From VRUE01 sp036266075 (lineage in GTDB: Bacteria; Actinomycetota; Thermoleophilia; Solirubrobacterales; 70-9): a stretch of DNA of 64,000 nt. Shown piece by piece: positions 40,763-49,568 of the stretch; the stretch's first letter is position 1; the number at the start of each line of letters is the position of its first letter. A model generated the notes under the pieces. It worked only from the letters and a program-made list of their open reading frames with translations, had not been told where the DNA came from and ran no database searches. The position numbers were made by a program, and so were the translations under genes. Location of the stretch: contig DATANV010000006.1 in NCBI GenBank assembly GCA_036266075.1, positions 310,001 through 374,000 of the forward strand, written 5' to 3'.

Positions 40763-42178
40763 GTGGTCGGCGGCGGTGCGGCGGGCCTGTGGACGGCGCT
40801 TCGCGCAGCCGAGCAAGGCGCGATGACCTGCCTGATCTCGCGTACGCCGCTCTCGCAGAGCGCCAGCTTCTGGGCACAGGGTGGACTCGCGGCGGCGCTG
40901 GAGACGGGCGACTCGCCCGAGCGCCACGCCGCCGACACGATCGCCGCCGGCCGTGGGCTCTGCCGGACGGCGGCAGTTCAGGCCCTGGTCGAGGAGGCCC
41001 CAGCCGCCGTGCGGGAACTGCGCGAGCGCGGCGTCGCCTTCGATACAGGCGCGGACGGCGAGCTGGCGCTGGGGCTCGAGGGCGGCCACACGCGGCGGCG
41101 CATCGTCCATGCCGGCGGCAGCCAGACCGGCCACGAGATCACTTCGAAGCTGGCGGCGATGGTTGCCGCCGAGCCGCGCATCGCCGTTCGCGAGCGAACC
41201 TCGGCGACCGCCCTCTGGAGCGATGGCGAGCGTTGCCACGGGGTCCTGACCGAAGAGGAGCCGATTGCGGCGGCGGCGACGGTCCTCGCCACCGGCGGCG
41301 CCGCCGCCCTCTGGAAGCGGACGACCAACCCATGGGGGGCGATCGGCGCAGGGCCGGTGTTCGCGGCCGCTGCCGGGGCGGATCTCGCCGACCTCGAGTT
41401 CTGCCAATTCCACCCGACCGCCCTCTCCCTGCCGGGCAGCCGCTTCGACGGGTTGCTGATCACCGAGGCGGTTCGCGGTGAGGGCGCGAGCCTGCTCGAC
41501 GCCGCCGGGCGGCGCTTCACCGATGAGCTGGCACCGCGCGATGCGGTCACCGCGGCGATCCTCGACCGCAGCGAGGCCGACGGCGCCGCGAGGGTGCGGC
41601 TCGACCTGCACGCGGTCGACCCGGAGCGCTTTCGCAGCGTCTTCGCGTCGCTCGCCGAGGCTGGCCTCGACGCCCGCTCCGAACCGGTTCCGGTCGCGCC
41701 GGCCGCCCACTACACGATGGGGGGCATCGCCGTCGACCTCGAAGGCCGCTCCTCCCTGCCGGGCCTCTACGCGGTCGGCGAGTGCTCCTGCACCGGCCTG
41801 CACGGCGCCAACCGGCTCGCCTCGAACTCGCTCAGCGAGTGCTTCGTGTTCGGCACCCGCGCGGCCCAAGCGGCCACGACGGAGACCGTCGCATCGCCGC
41901 GCCCGCCACAACCGGAGTGGCGCTTCGAGCCGCCCACCGAAGCCACCCGCGAAGCCGTCTGGCGCCTCGCCGGACCCCGGCGCCGGCCCGAGCAGCTGCA
42001 CGAGCTGCTCGGCGATCCCTACCCGCTTGCGGCGGCGATCGCCAGTGCGGCGCTGCAGCGAGCCGAGTCACGCGGCGGGCACCTGCGCGCCGACCATCCT
42101 GGCCTCGACCCCAACCTCGACGGGATCCACATCGTCCTCGGTCCCAACGGCGCGACCCGTCGCGAGACCTGGCGCTGA
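40763..42178 (+). CDS. nadB: L-aspartate oxidase, start upstream of any standard codon
   Basis: FAD enzyme oxidising L-aspartate to iminoaspartate for NAD synthesis. The FAD motif is VVGGGAAGLWTALRAAEQG, followed by AQGGLAAALE, GGHTRRRIVH, the catalytic ITEAVRGEGA region, and TGLHGANRLASNSL. The first usable start is GTG 40763, but that cuts the first beta strand; the frame reads ECDVA just upstream, preceded by ATA 40733, which overlaps the previous TAG (ATAG). No ATG, GTG or TTG lies in between. No nadA or nadC is adjacent. About 471 aa from GTG. Confidence 0.9.
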   Translation: MVGGGAAGLWTALRAAEQGAMTCLISRTPLSQSASFWAQGGLAAALETGDSPERHAADTIAAGRGLCRTAAVQALVEEAPAAVRELRERGVAFDTGADGELALGLEGGHTRRRIVHAGGSQTGHEITSKLAAMVAAEPRIAVRERTSATALWSDGERCHGVLTEEEPIAAAATVLATGGAAALWKRTTNPWGAIGAGPVFAAAAGADLADLEFCQFHPTALSLPGSRFDGLLITEAVRGEGASLLDAAGRRFTDELAPRDAVTAAILDRSEADGAARVRLDLHAVDPERFRSVFASLAEAGLDARSEPVPVAPAAHYTMGGIAVDLEGRSSLPGLYAVGECSCTGLHGANRLASNSLSECFVFGTRAAQAATTETVASPRPPQPEWRFEPPTEATREAVWRLAGPRRRPEQLHELLGDPYPLAAAIASAALQRAESRGGHLRADHPGLDPNLDGIHIVLGPNGATRRETWR

Positions 42179-42200
42179 CGATGAGGGTTAGCGTTCGGGC

Positions 42201-44180
42201 ATGCTGCTTGGGGTCGACGTAGGCGGGACCTTCACCGACGCGGTCCTCTTCGACGGCGAGGCGCTGCATACGGCGAAGCTGCCGAGCACCCCCGACGACC
42301 AATCGCGGGCCGTGATCGACGCCGTCGAGGAGGTCCTTGCCCGCGCCGGCGGCCGCGCCGACCAGGTCGAGCACTTCGCTCACGGGATGACCGTCGGCAC
42401 CAACGCCCTGCTCGAGGAACGCGGCGCGCGCACGGCGCTGATCGCGACGAGGGGTTTCGCCGACCTGCTCGAGATCGGTCGCCAGGACCGTCCGCAGCTG
42501 TATCGACTCTGCACGCCGAAGCCGGTGCCGCTGGTCGAGCCAGACCTACGCTTCGAGGCCGCCGAGCGAGTCGGACCTGAGGGGGAGATCGAGGCCCTCG
42601 CGGCCGCCGAGCCAGGGCGACTCGCTTCCCTAGTGCGCGAGTCCGGGGCCGAATCGGTGGCGATCTGCCTGCTCTTCTCCTACCTCGACCCGTCGCACGA
42701 GCGAGCCATCGCCGAGCGCCTGCGGAAGGAGCTGCCGGGTGTCCACGTCTCCAGCTCGCACGAGGTCCTGCCTCGCTTCCGCGAGTACGAGCGCTGCTCG
42801 ACCACGGCAATCGACGCCTACCTCTCCCCGCTGCTGGACCGCTACCTGGGTCGGCTCGGCGATGCCTCCGACGCGGCAGGCCTGCCACGGCCAGTCGTGA
42901 TGCGCTCCTCGGGGGGCGTCGTTCCCGCCGACGAAGCGGCGCGCGCCGGCGCCTGGAGCGTCCTCTCGGGGCCGGCGGGCGGCGCGGTCGGGGCTTCGCT
43001 GCTGGCCCGAGCCTGCGGCGACGGCAACGCCCTCGGCCTCGACATGGGCGGCACCTCCTGCGACGTCTGCGTCGTCGAGGACGGCGAGGTGCGGCGCACC
43101 GACTCGCGTCGGATCGGTGGCCGCGTCATCCAGCTGCCGATGGTCGACGTGCACACCGTCGGTGCCGGCGGCGGCTCGATCGGCTGGCGCGATCGCGGTG
43201 GCGCCCTGCGCGTCGGCCCCCGCTCCGCCGGCGCCGAGCCAGGACCCGCCTGCTATGGCCGCGGCGGCAGCGAGCCCACGGTCACCGACGCCAACCTCCT
43301 GCTGGGGCGCCTCGCACCGGGGGCGTCCCTGGCCGGCGGGGTCGAGCTGGACGGCGATGCGGCGCGGGCGGCAATCGGCCGCCTGGCCTCCTCACTCGGA
43401 ATCGACGGGCTGCAAACCGCGGAGGGGATCGCACGGGTCGCCGACCAGGAAATGATGCGGGCGCTGCGCGTGGTCACCGTCGAGCGCGGCGTCGACCCAC
43501 GGCGCTTCGCGCTGCTGCCCTTCGGCGGCGCCGGCCCGATGCACGCGGCGGCGATCGCCGCGGAGCTGGGGATCGAGCGCATCCTCTGCCCGCGCGCGGG
43601 CGGCGTCCTCTCAGCCCTCGGGCTCTGTGCGTCGGACCGCCGCCGCGACACCGCCCGCACGGTGATGCTCGCGGGCCCTGCGCTGAACGGCGAGCGAATC
43701 GCCGCCGAGGTCGAAGCGCTGATCGCCTCGATCGACGGGAGCATGGCCGGAGCCGAGCCGGAGGTCGTCTACGAGATGCGTTACGCCGGCCAGGCGTTCG
43801 AGCTGCCGGTGCCGGGCGGCACCCGCCCCGACCCGTGCGGCCTTGTGGCGGACTTCGAGCGGGCACACGAAGAGCGCTACGGGCACCGCGACCCAGAGGG
43901 CGACGTCGTGCTCGTCGATATCCGCCTGGCGATGGTTTCGCCAGGGCCGCGGCCCGACCTGACGGCCGCCCCCGAGGGAGGCCTCGAGACGAGCGCCCGG
44001 CGCGTGCGCTTCGCCGGCGAGTGGCTGGATACGCCGGTACTTCGCGGCGAGCCCGCCGCCGGGGTCGAAGCCCAGGGGCCAGTCGTCTTCGAGCTGCCCG
44101 AGGCGACCTTCGTCGTCCCACCCGGCTGGTCGGCAAGCGTCGACCCCACCGGCACCATCCACGCGGGGGCGTGCCGGTGA
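42201..44180 (+). CDS. hyuA: Hydantoinase/oxoprolinase subunit A
   Basis: A 659-aa ATP-dependent amidohydrolase subunit. The N-terminal ATPase segment reads LLGVDVGGTFTDAVLFDG, followed by HGMTVGTNALLEERGAR, GLDMGGTSCDVCVV, HTVGAGGGSIGW and FGGAGPMHAAAIA. Acts with subunit B on cyclic amides (5-oxoproline, hydantoins or N-methylhydantoins); the substrate is not evident. It ends in TGA 52 bp before the likely start of hyuB. A hairpin-forming sequence lies in that gap. Confidence 0.92.
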   Translation: MLLGVDVGGTFTDAVLFDGEALHTAKLPSTPDDQSRAVIDAVEEVLARAGGRADQVEHFAHGMTVGTNALLEERGARTALIATRGFADLLEIGRQDRPQLYRLCTPKPVPLVEPDLRFEAAERVGPEGEIEALAAAEPGRLASLVRESGAESVAICLLFSYLDPSHERAIAERLRKELPGVHVSSSHEVLPRFREYERCSTTAIDAYLSPLLDRYLGRLGDASDAAGLPRPVVMRSSGGVVPADEAARAGAWSVLSGPAGGAVGASLLARACGDGNALGLDMGGTSCDVCVVEDGEVRRTDSRRIGGRVIQLPMVDVHTVGAGGGSIGWRDRGGALRVGPRSAGAEPGPACYGRGGSEPTVTDANLLLGRLAPGASLAGGVELDGDAARAAIGRLASSLGIDGLQTAEGIARVADQEMMRALRVVTVERGVDPRRFALLPFGGAGPMHAAAIAAELGIERILCPRAGGVLSALGLCASDRRRDTARTVMLAGPALNGERIAAEVEALIASIDGSMAGAEPEVVYEMRYAGQAFELPVPGGTRPDPCGLVADFERAHEERYGHRDPEGDVVLVDIRLAMVSPGPRPDLTAAPEGGLETSARRVRFAGEWLDTPVLRGEPAAGVEAQGPVVFELPEATFVVPPGWSASVDPTGTIHAGACR

Positions 44181-44232
44181 TTAGCCCCCCATATGGGTGG
44201 TTAACTACCGGCGCACCCCGGGCGGGGGGCGG

Positions 44233-45777
44233 GTGAGGGCGTTGGACGCGGTCACCCTGCAGGTGATGATCGGGGGGCTGCGGGCGGCCTGCGACGAGAT
44301 GGGGGCGGCGCTGACTCGCTCGGCCTACTCGGCGAACATCAAGGAGCGCCACGATTGTTCGACGGCGCTCTTCGACGCCAACGGCGAGCTGGTGATGCAG
44401 GCCGAGCACATCCCGGTGCACCTCGGCTCGATGCCGGACGCGGTCGCGGCGATCCTCGCCGAGGAGCAGGAGCCCGGCGCCTCCTGGATCCTCAACGACC
44501 CCTACCGTGGCGGCACTCACCTGCCCGACGTGACCCTGATCTCGCCGGTCTTCGTGGCCGGCGAGATGCTCGGCTTCGCCGCCTGCCGCGCCCACCACGC
44601 CGACATCGGCGGGCCGAGCCCCGCCGGCATGCCGGCGCGCTCGCGCACGCTCGACGAGGAGGGCGTCGTCATCCCACCGACCCTCGTCACCGACGCGCAG
44701 CTGGAGCGCCTCGCAGCGCAGATGCGCTCGCCGCGACAGCCCCTCGCGGACCTGCGAGCGCAGGCGGCCGCCAACCGAATCGGCGGTCTGCGGCTCGTCG
44801 AGCTGGCCGAGCGCCACGGCCTCGCGCGGCTGCGAGCCGGAATGGACGAGGTTCTCGCTTACGCCGAGCGCCGCACGCGGGCGGCCCTGCAGGCGCTCCC
44901 GGACGGTCGCTACGCGGCCGAGGACGTCCTCGAGGACGACGCGGATGGGACCCCGCGCGACGTCAAGCTGCGGGTCGACGCGACGGTCGCAGGCGACCGG
45001 CTGACGCTCGACTTCGCCGGCAGCGACCCGCAGGTCGAGGGAAACCTCAACTGCCCGCTCTCGGTGACCAAATCGGCGGCGTTCTTCGCCGTCCGCGTGC
45101 TGACCGATCCCGACGCGCCACCCTCGGCCGGCGCTTACCGCCCGATCGAGGTCCGCGCGCCCGCGGGCTGCCTGCTGAACGCTCGCTATCCCGCCGCGGT
45201 GGCGGCCGGCAACGTCGAGACCTCCAGCCGGGTCGCCGACCTGGTGATCGCGGCCCTCGCAGGGGCACGCCCCGTCCCGGCGCAAGGACAGGGAACGATG
45301 AACAACCTGACGCTCGCCGGCGAGGGCTTCACCTACTACGAGACCCTTGGCGGCGGCCAGGGCGCATGCCCGGATGCCGATGGGCCGAGCGCGATCCACG
45401 TGGCGATGTCGAACACCCTGAACACGCCGGTCGAGGCGCTGGAGGCGGAATTCCCGCTGCGCGTGCGCGAGCTGGCGCTGCGACGAGGAAGCGGCGGCGA
45501 CGGCAACCGCCGCGGCGGCGAGGGGATCGTCCGCGAGCTGGAAGCGCTGGCACCGATGCGCTACACGCTGATCGGCGAGCGCCGCCGCCATCCGCCTCGC
45601 GGGCGCCAGGGCGGCGACGACGCCGCGCCGGGGCGCGACACCCTCAACGGTCAGCCGCTGCCCTCGAAGGCCGAAGGCCATCTGGACCCCGGCGACGTCT
45701 TGCGGATCGAGACGCCGGGCGGCGCCGGGCATGGACGCAAGGACGGGAAGTTTGGCGATTCGGCCGACCTCGTCTAG
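44233..45777 (+). CDS. hyuB: Hydantoinase/oxoprolinase subunit B
   Basis: A 514-aa partner of HyuA. It reads LDAVTLQVMIGGLRAACDEMG, the typical start of this family, then TRSAYSANIKERHDCS, NDPYRGGTHLPDVTLI and RGGEGIVRELE. GTG 44233 is chosen because a G-rich ribosome-binding site lies just upstream and homology begins here. A GTG at 44197 is in frame but adds an unlikely Arg/Gly stretch. The two genes should form one enzyme. Confidence 0.92.
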   Translation: MRALDAVTLQVMIGGLRAACDEMGAALTRSAYSANIKERHDCSTALFDANGELVMQAEHIPVHLGSMPDAVAAILAEEQEPGASWILNDPYRGGTHLPDVTLISPVFVAGEMLGFAACRAHHADIGGPSPAGMPARSRTLDEEGVVIPPTLVTDAQLERLAAQMRSPRQPLADLRAQAAANRIGGLRLVELAERHGLARLRAGMDEVLAYAERRTRAALQALPDGRYAAEDVLEDDADGTPRDVKLRVDATVAGDRLTLDFAGSDPQVEGNLNCPLSVTKSAAFFAVRVLTDPDAPPSAGAYRPIEVRAPAGCLLNARYPAAVAAGNVETSSRVADLVIAALAGARPVPAQGQGTMNNLTLAGEGFTYYETLGGGQGACPDADGPSAIHVAMSNTLNTPVEALEAEFPLRVRELALRRGSGGDGNRRGGEGIVRELEALAPMRYTLIGERRRHPPRGRQGGDDAAPGRDTLNGQPLPSKAEGHLDPGDVLRIETPGGAGHGRKDGKFGDSADLV

Positions 45778-45791
45778 AATGCTGCCCCTTG

Positions 45792-45805
45792 GGCGGGGGC
45801 CCGCC
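45792..45805. terminator. Short GC hairpin downstream of hyuB
   Basis: GGCGGG and CCCGCC arms with a two-base loop lie 15 bp after the hyuB stop. The remaining 70 bp up to the next gene contain no other clear signal apart from GACAGGATCC at 45808, which matches a 10-base stretch beside element E3 and could be chance. Confidence 0.4.
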
Positions 45806-45874
45806 TGGACAGGATCCATGGCTTCGAACCTGCCAGTTTCAGATTCACACGACCTTCTCAGGTAGATCTTTCAC

Positions 45875-46504
45875 ATGCCGATCGCATTAAAGGAATGGGC
45901 AGTAACGGTGCGCGCCCTCGCCGAGGGCGAGCAGCTCCTGACCCTCCGCAAGGGCGGAATCCGCGAGGAGAACAAGCACTTCGAGCTGGAGCACGAGCGC
46001 TTCTTCCTCTATCCGACCTTCGACCACCAGCGCAACAACCTGGTGCGCGAGTCCCACCACCCCGAGCTGGGCCGCGCTCTCGAGGAGGGCGTCTGGCCCG
46101 ACGAGGAACCGCCGCCCGCCGCGCTGATCCAGGATGGCGGCATCCCTCAGCCCGAGCGCGTGCGGTTGCGCTGCTGGGCCGAGGTGACCGACCACCTAAC
46201 GGTCACCAATCCGCGCATCGTCGACGAACTGTCGCCCTTCTACGTCTGGACGCCGGACTACGCCGAGAAGCGCCTCAACTGGAAGCGGCGCCACCCGCTG
46301 CACATCCTGCTGCTCCGGGTCCACCGCATCCCCCGCCCGGTCACCGTGAAGGTCCGCGAGGAGTACCACGGCTGCCACTCCTGGGTCGAGATCGACCGCG
46401 AGCTGCCGTTCGAGGGCACCCCGGTGATGGCCGACGAGGAGTTCGACCGCGCCCGCGGCGAGATCCATTCCGTCTGCACGGCATCCGAGCCAGTCCTGGT
46501 TTAG
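45875..46504 (+). CDS. DUF1802 family protein
   Basis: A 209-aa cytosolic protein. It begins MPIALKEWAVTVRALAEGEQ and continues LLTLRKGGIREE, FFLYPTFDHQRNNLV and WTPDYAEKRLNWKRRHPLHI, which are hallmark segments of DUF1802. The biochemical role of the family is unknown. AGGTAGA about nine bases upstream of the ATG could be its ribosome-binding site. Confidence 0.85.
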   Translation: MPIALKEWAVTVRALAEGEQLLTLRKGGIREENKHFELEHERFFLYPTFDHQRNNLVRESHHPELGRALEEGVWPDEEPPPAALIQDGGIPQPERVRLRCWAEVTDHLTVTNPRIVDELSPFYVWTPDYAEKRLNWKRRHPLHILLLRVHRIPRPVTVKVREEYHGCHSWVEIDRELPFEGTPVMADEEFDRARGEIHSVCTASEPVLV

Positions 46505-46527
46505 AACCGGCTTAGTAGGCTCGCCGC

Positions 46528-47286
46528 ATTCCCTGGGTCGAGACGCATTCGCTGAGCTTCACCGCCCGCCATGACAGCGGCGACGCAGCCTTTGCGGAGC
46601 GAACGCTGGACCGGATGGAGGACCTGCGACTGCGGCTCGAGGACCGCTTCGAGAGGGTCCCCGGCGAGGTCACCGTCGTCGTCCACACCAACCCCGCCCT
46701 GCTGGCGATGGCGCACCCGTTCCTGCCCGCCGCCCGCTGGTCCGCCGCGCCAGCCGGGCGTCGCTACCTGGCAGGCTGGGCGATGGCGACCGAGCTGCAC
46801 GTGCTCAACGACCCGCACGTCGAGCGGCGCGCTGCCGGCGAGGACTCGCGCGAGGCGTTGCGCGGCACCGCCGAGCGCCTCTACGCCCAGCTGGTGATCG
46901 GCGCAAACAACCAGGCGCTGCCGCCCTCCTGGACGCCCGGCCGCTTCGCCCGCTACCTGCAGTGGGCCTGGCTGGTGGAGGGTGCCGCTCAGTACTTCGC
47001 CCGCCAGGTCGGCTTCTATCGCGCCGCGGTCATCCGCCGGCTGCGCGAGAGCGCGCGGCCTTCCTTTCCCCCCTCGCGCCGCGACGCGGTGATCCTCGGC
47101 GGCACGATCTTCGACCTGCTCGAGGGCGAGCGCGGTCCCGACGCCTGCGAGCGCCTCGCTCTCGAGCTGCTCCCAGGCGGCGCCGGCCCGACCCTCGAGG
47201 CGGCCTTCGAAGCCCGCCTCGGCGAGATCGAGGACGCCTGGCGTGCCTACCTTCGCGCCGTCGCCAAGCCGGGCTCCGCGGTATGA
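46528..47286 (+). CDS. Peptidase MA-like protein of unknown function
   Basis: About 252 aa. The frame reads PWVETHSLSFTARHDSGDAA upstream of the first ATG (46615), the kind of strand-plus-helix seen at the start of similar Thermoleophilia proteins. The most plausible start is therefore ATT 46528, since the frame opens only after TAG 46516. The body includes VTVVVHTNPALLAMAHPFLP and WLVEGAAQYFARQVGF; a His is missing from the HExxH-like position (WLVEGAAQY), so peptidase activity is doubtful. Its TGA overlaps the next gene (ATGA). Confidence 0.6.
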   Translation: MPWVETHSLSFTARHDSGDAAFAERTLDRMEDLRLRLEDRFERVPGEVTVVVHTNPALLAMAHPFLPAARWSAAPAGRRYLAGWAMATELHVLNDPHVERRAAGEDSREALRGTAERLYAQLVIGANNQALPPSWTPGRFARYLQWAWLVEGAAQYFARQVGFYRAAVIRRLRESARPSFPPSRRDAVILGGTIFDLLEGERGPDACERLALELLPGGAGPTLEAAFEARLGEIEDAWRAYLRAVAKPGSAV

Positions 47287-47933
47287 GGCAAACCGGGCCG
47301 CCGCCGCTTCCGCGCATCTTCCTCGCGGTCGCGAAGCCGCGCCGGCTCTGGATGCTGCTCGCCCTCACGCTGGCCTCCGGCGCGGCGATGCTGCCGGCGA
47401 TGGCGACCATGGCCGACCACGGCGCCTCGCTGTTCGACTTCGAGTCGGCCGGCAGCGTCACGCGGAGCCAGGAGATCCTCGCCACTTGGGGCTCCTCCGG
47501 CGAGCGCGCGATGTGGTGGCAGCTGGCGCTCGACCTGCCCTTCCTCGCCGGCTACGGCCTCTTCCTGGCCGGCGCCTGCACCGCCGTCGCCCTCCGCGCC
47601 CAGCGGGGCGGCAGGTCGCGGCTCGCACGAGGCGCCGCCATCGTCGCCTGGTTCGGGCCGCTGGCCGCGGCTGCCGACTTCCTGCAGAACGTCGCGCTGG
47701 CCCTGGTCCTCGCCGGCTGGGAATCCCAACCGTGGCCTCGGATCTCCGCGCTCTGTGGACCGGTGACGACGAGCTTGGCGGCGGGCGCCGCGGCATTCGC
47801 GCTGCTCGGCGCTCTGGCGACGCGACGCCGCGCCAGCGCCGCTGTGGAGGCGAGCAGTGCCACCGAGCTCGGGCACGGCGGCGCCCCGACCAGCGGCCCT
47901 CAGTCGAGCCCTTGCCAGACGTCGCCCCGCTGA
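47283..47933 (+). CDS. Four-helix membrane protein
   Basis: A 216-aa protein with hydrophobic segments near 22-41, 76-97, 110-130 and 150-172. It starts at ATG overlapping the previous stop (ATGA) and runs 34 bp into the convergent TetR gene. An open frame continues upstream to 46962 but overlaps the coding gene there. The family is not recognised. Small polar loops (FDFESAGSVTRSQ) separate the helices. Confidence 0.6.
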   Translation: MRQTGPPPLPRIFLAVAKPRRLWMLLALTLASGAAMLPAMATMADHGASLFDFESAGSVTRSQEILATWGSSGERAMWWQLALDLPFLAGYGLFLAGACTAVALRAQRGGRSRLARGAAIVAWFGPLAAAADFLQNVALALVLAGWESQPWPRISALCGPVTTSLAAGAAAFALLGALATRRRASAAVEASSATELGHGGAPTSGPQSSPCQTSPR

Positions 47934-48553
47934 GCCCGCTCGAAGCCCACCCAGAGCGAGTTCATCGCCGCCGCGACGACCCGTTCGCGCGGCACGTCGG
48001 GGTGTTCGGACCACCAGACCGCGAGGCCCTGGAGGACGCCGCGCAGGACGACCCAAACCATTTCGATCCCCTCGCCGGTGACCGAGCCGGCGAGGGGATC
48101 GGCCCCCGCCTCGGCCGCGAAGAGCGGCAGGATCGCCTCGCGGCTGCGGGTCGCGACCTCGGCGTGCACCGCCTCTATCTCCGGATCGGTGCTGTAGCGG
48201 AAGAGGACACGGCCGGCAAACGGGTGCACTTCGACGTAGCCGAACCAGGCGTCGAACGAGCGGGCGATCCGCTCCCCGAGAGGGCCCTCGCCGGGGAAGT
48301 GCTCCCGCCAGACCTCGCGCAGCTCGGCGAAGTGCCGTTCGAGCAGCTCTCGGTAGAGCGCCCGCTTCGACTCGAAGTGTTCGTAGACGACCGGCGGGGT
48401 GACGCCCGAGGCGCGAGCTATCTCCTCGATCGAGGCGCCGCGGTAACCCCGCTCGACGAAGAGCACGGCCGCTGCATCAGCGATCACCTCACGCCGCGCC
48501 GCGGCGCTCATCCGCCGTCGCGACTGCCCGTTCTCGTCGCTCTCGATTGACAA
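47900..48553 (-). CDS. TetR/AcrR-family transcriptional regulator
   Basis: A 217-aa repressor-like protein. The N-terminal HTH reads REVIADAAAVLFVERGYRG, then ASIEEIARASGVTPPVVYEH, and the all-alpha ligand domain follows. It starts at TTG 48553, divergent from a CrtA-like gene. Two similar 16-bp sequences (48555-48602) in the shared gap are candidate operators. The effector may be a substrate of the divergent oxygenase. Confidence 0.88.
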   Translation of the reverse strand: MSIESDENGQSRRRMSAAARREVIADAAAVLFVERGYRGASIEEIARASGVTPPVVYEHFESKRALYRELLERHFAELREVWREHFPGEGPLGERIARSFDAWFGYVEVHPFAGRVLFRYSTDPEIEAVHAEVATRSREAILPLFAAEAGADPLAGSVTGEGIEMVWVVLRGVLQGLAVWWSEHPDVPRERVVAAAMNSLWVGFERAQRGDVWQGLD

Positions 48554-48554
48554 C

Positions 48555-48602
48555 TTAGTCTCGCCTAGGTACGGTGGTCGCTGTTCCTAGTCGTCCCTAG
48601 GT
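48555..48602. promoter_or_regulatory. Pair of direct repeats between tetR and the CrtA-like gene
   Basis: TTAGTCTCGCCTAGGT (48555-48570) and CTAGTCGTCCCTAGGT (48587-48602) match at 13 of 16 positions. Each contains CCTAGGT at its end and lies 32 bp from the other, three helical turns. They occupy the 76-bp divergent gap and are probable TetR sites. Confidence 0.6.
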
Positions 48603-48629
48603 TAGTGCTCCGCCAGGAGGGAGGCCAAG

Positions 48630-49316
48630 ATGATCGTCTCTGTGCATCTCGCCGACGTCGGCAGGCTGAACGTCCAGCGCCTGCTCCTCGAGCGGCTCGA
48701 TCCGGCCACCGTTCCCGGCATGACCTACGCCGAACCGGTCTTCGCGGCGCGGCTGGGCAACCGCGTCCCGCGGCCGCGACCCGGGCGGGTGGGCCTGATC
48801 GCCGCCTGGCGCGACGACGCCGCGCTCGATCGCTTCCTCGCCGGCCACCCCTACGCCGAGCGCCTGGCAGGCGGCTGGCACGTTCGGCTCGAGCCGCTGC
48901 ATTGCTTCGGCTCCTGGGCCGGCCTCGCCGGCCTGCCCGATCGGGCGCTGCCTGCGCGCGACGAGGAGCCGCTGGCGGCGCTGACCCTCGGCCGCCTGCG
49001 CGTCGGCCGCACCAGGGCCTTCCTGAAGAGCGCCCGGCCGACCGAGCGCGCGGCGCTCGAGAACCCGGCCGTCGCCGCAGTCACCGGCTTCGGCCGCTTC
49101 ACCCCGCCGCGCCTGGTCTCGACCTTCACGATTTGGCGCAGCGCCACGGCGATGCGCGAGTACGCCTTCTCCGAGGACGGTGTCCACCAGGCCGCGGTAA
49201 GGGTCGATCGCGCCAAGCCCTTCCATCGCGAATCCGCCTTCATCCGCTTCCGGCCATACGCGTCGCAGGGCGCCTGGGACGGTCGCGACCCGGTCGCTGA
49301 GCTGGCGACGGCCTAG
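48630..49316 (+). CDS. Spheroidene monooxygenase-like (CrtA-like) protein
   Basis: A 228-aa protein. The C-terminal half has the CrtA family pattern: FTIWRSATAMREYAF, VRVDRAKPFHRESAFIRF and RPYASQGAWDGRDP. CrtA enzymes oxygenate acyclic carotenoids, but most homologues in non-phototrophs have no assigned reaction. ATG 48630 follows a strong ribosome-binding site (GGAGGGAGG). It is divergent from and probably controlled by the TetR protein. No carotenoid genes are in the window. Confidence 0.8.
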   Translation: MIVSVHLADVGRLNVQRLLLERLDPATVPGMTYAEPVFAARLGNRVPRPRPGRVGLIAAWRDDAALDRFLAGHPYAERLAGGWHVRLEPLHCFGSWAGLAGLPDRALPARDEEPLAALTLGRLRVGRTRAFLKSARPTERAALENPAVAAVTGFGRFTPPRLVSTFTIWRSATAMREYAFSEDGVHQAAVRVDRAKPFHRESAFIRFRPYASQGAWDGRDPVAELATA

Positions 49317-49337
49317 CGAGAGCCCGGCCGACCGGGT

Positions 49338-49568
49338 TCACTCGGCGCCCGGCGTCCCCTCGAGCACTTCCCGCGCCCGCTCGGCGACCTCCTCGGCGAC
49401 GAGGATCTGTCGTGGCCCGGCGGCGAGGAAGTCGGGGACGTCGAAGCCCGCGGCCCGCTTGACCATGCTCGGGATGCCGTACTCCTGCAGCAGGCCCTGG
49501 ATCATTTCCGCCTCGGCCTGCTGCTGGGCGAAGGCGACCTTGACCAGCTTGCCGCTACCCGACGACAA
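49338..49568 (-). CDS. DUF2007-like small protein
   Basis: A 76-aa protein with the ferredoxin-like pattern of the putative signal-transducing DUF2007 family: LVKVAFAQQQAEAEMIQGLL, then GIPSMVKRAAGFDVPDF and ILVAEEVAERAREVL. It starts at TTG 49568, 14 bp inside the mec gene. It is the last gene of the cysteine-synthesis cluster; its contribution there is unknown. Confidence 0.75.
   Translation of the reverse strand: MSSGSGKLVKVAFAQQQAEAEMIQGLLQEYGIPSMVKRAAGFDVPDFLAAGPRQILVAEEVAERAREVLEGTPGAE

Noticed and set aside
45808..45817. GACAGGATCC as a third copy of the E1/E3 flank
   Set aside because: Only 10 bases match and no palindrome arm is beside it in the same spacing; chance is not excluded.
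45790..45860. Possible tRNA because of GGCTTCGAACC-like sequence
   Set aside because: No cloverleaf can be drawn: the acceptor and anticodon arms are missing.
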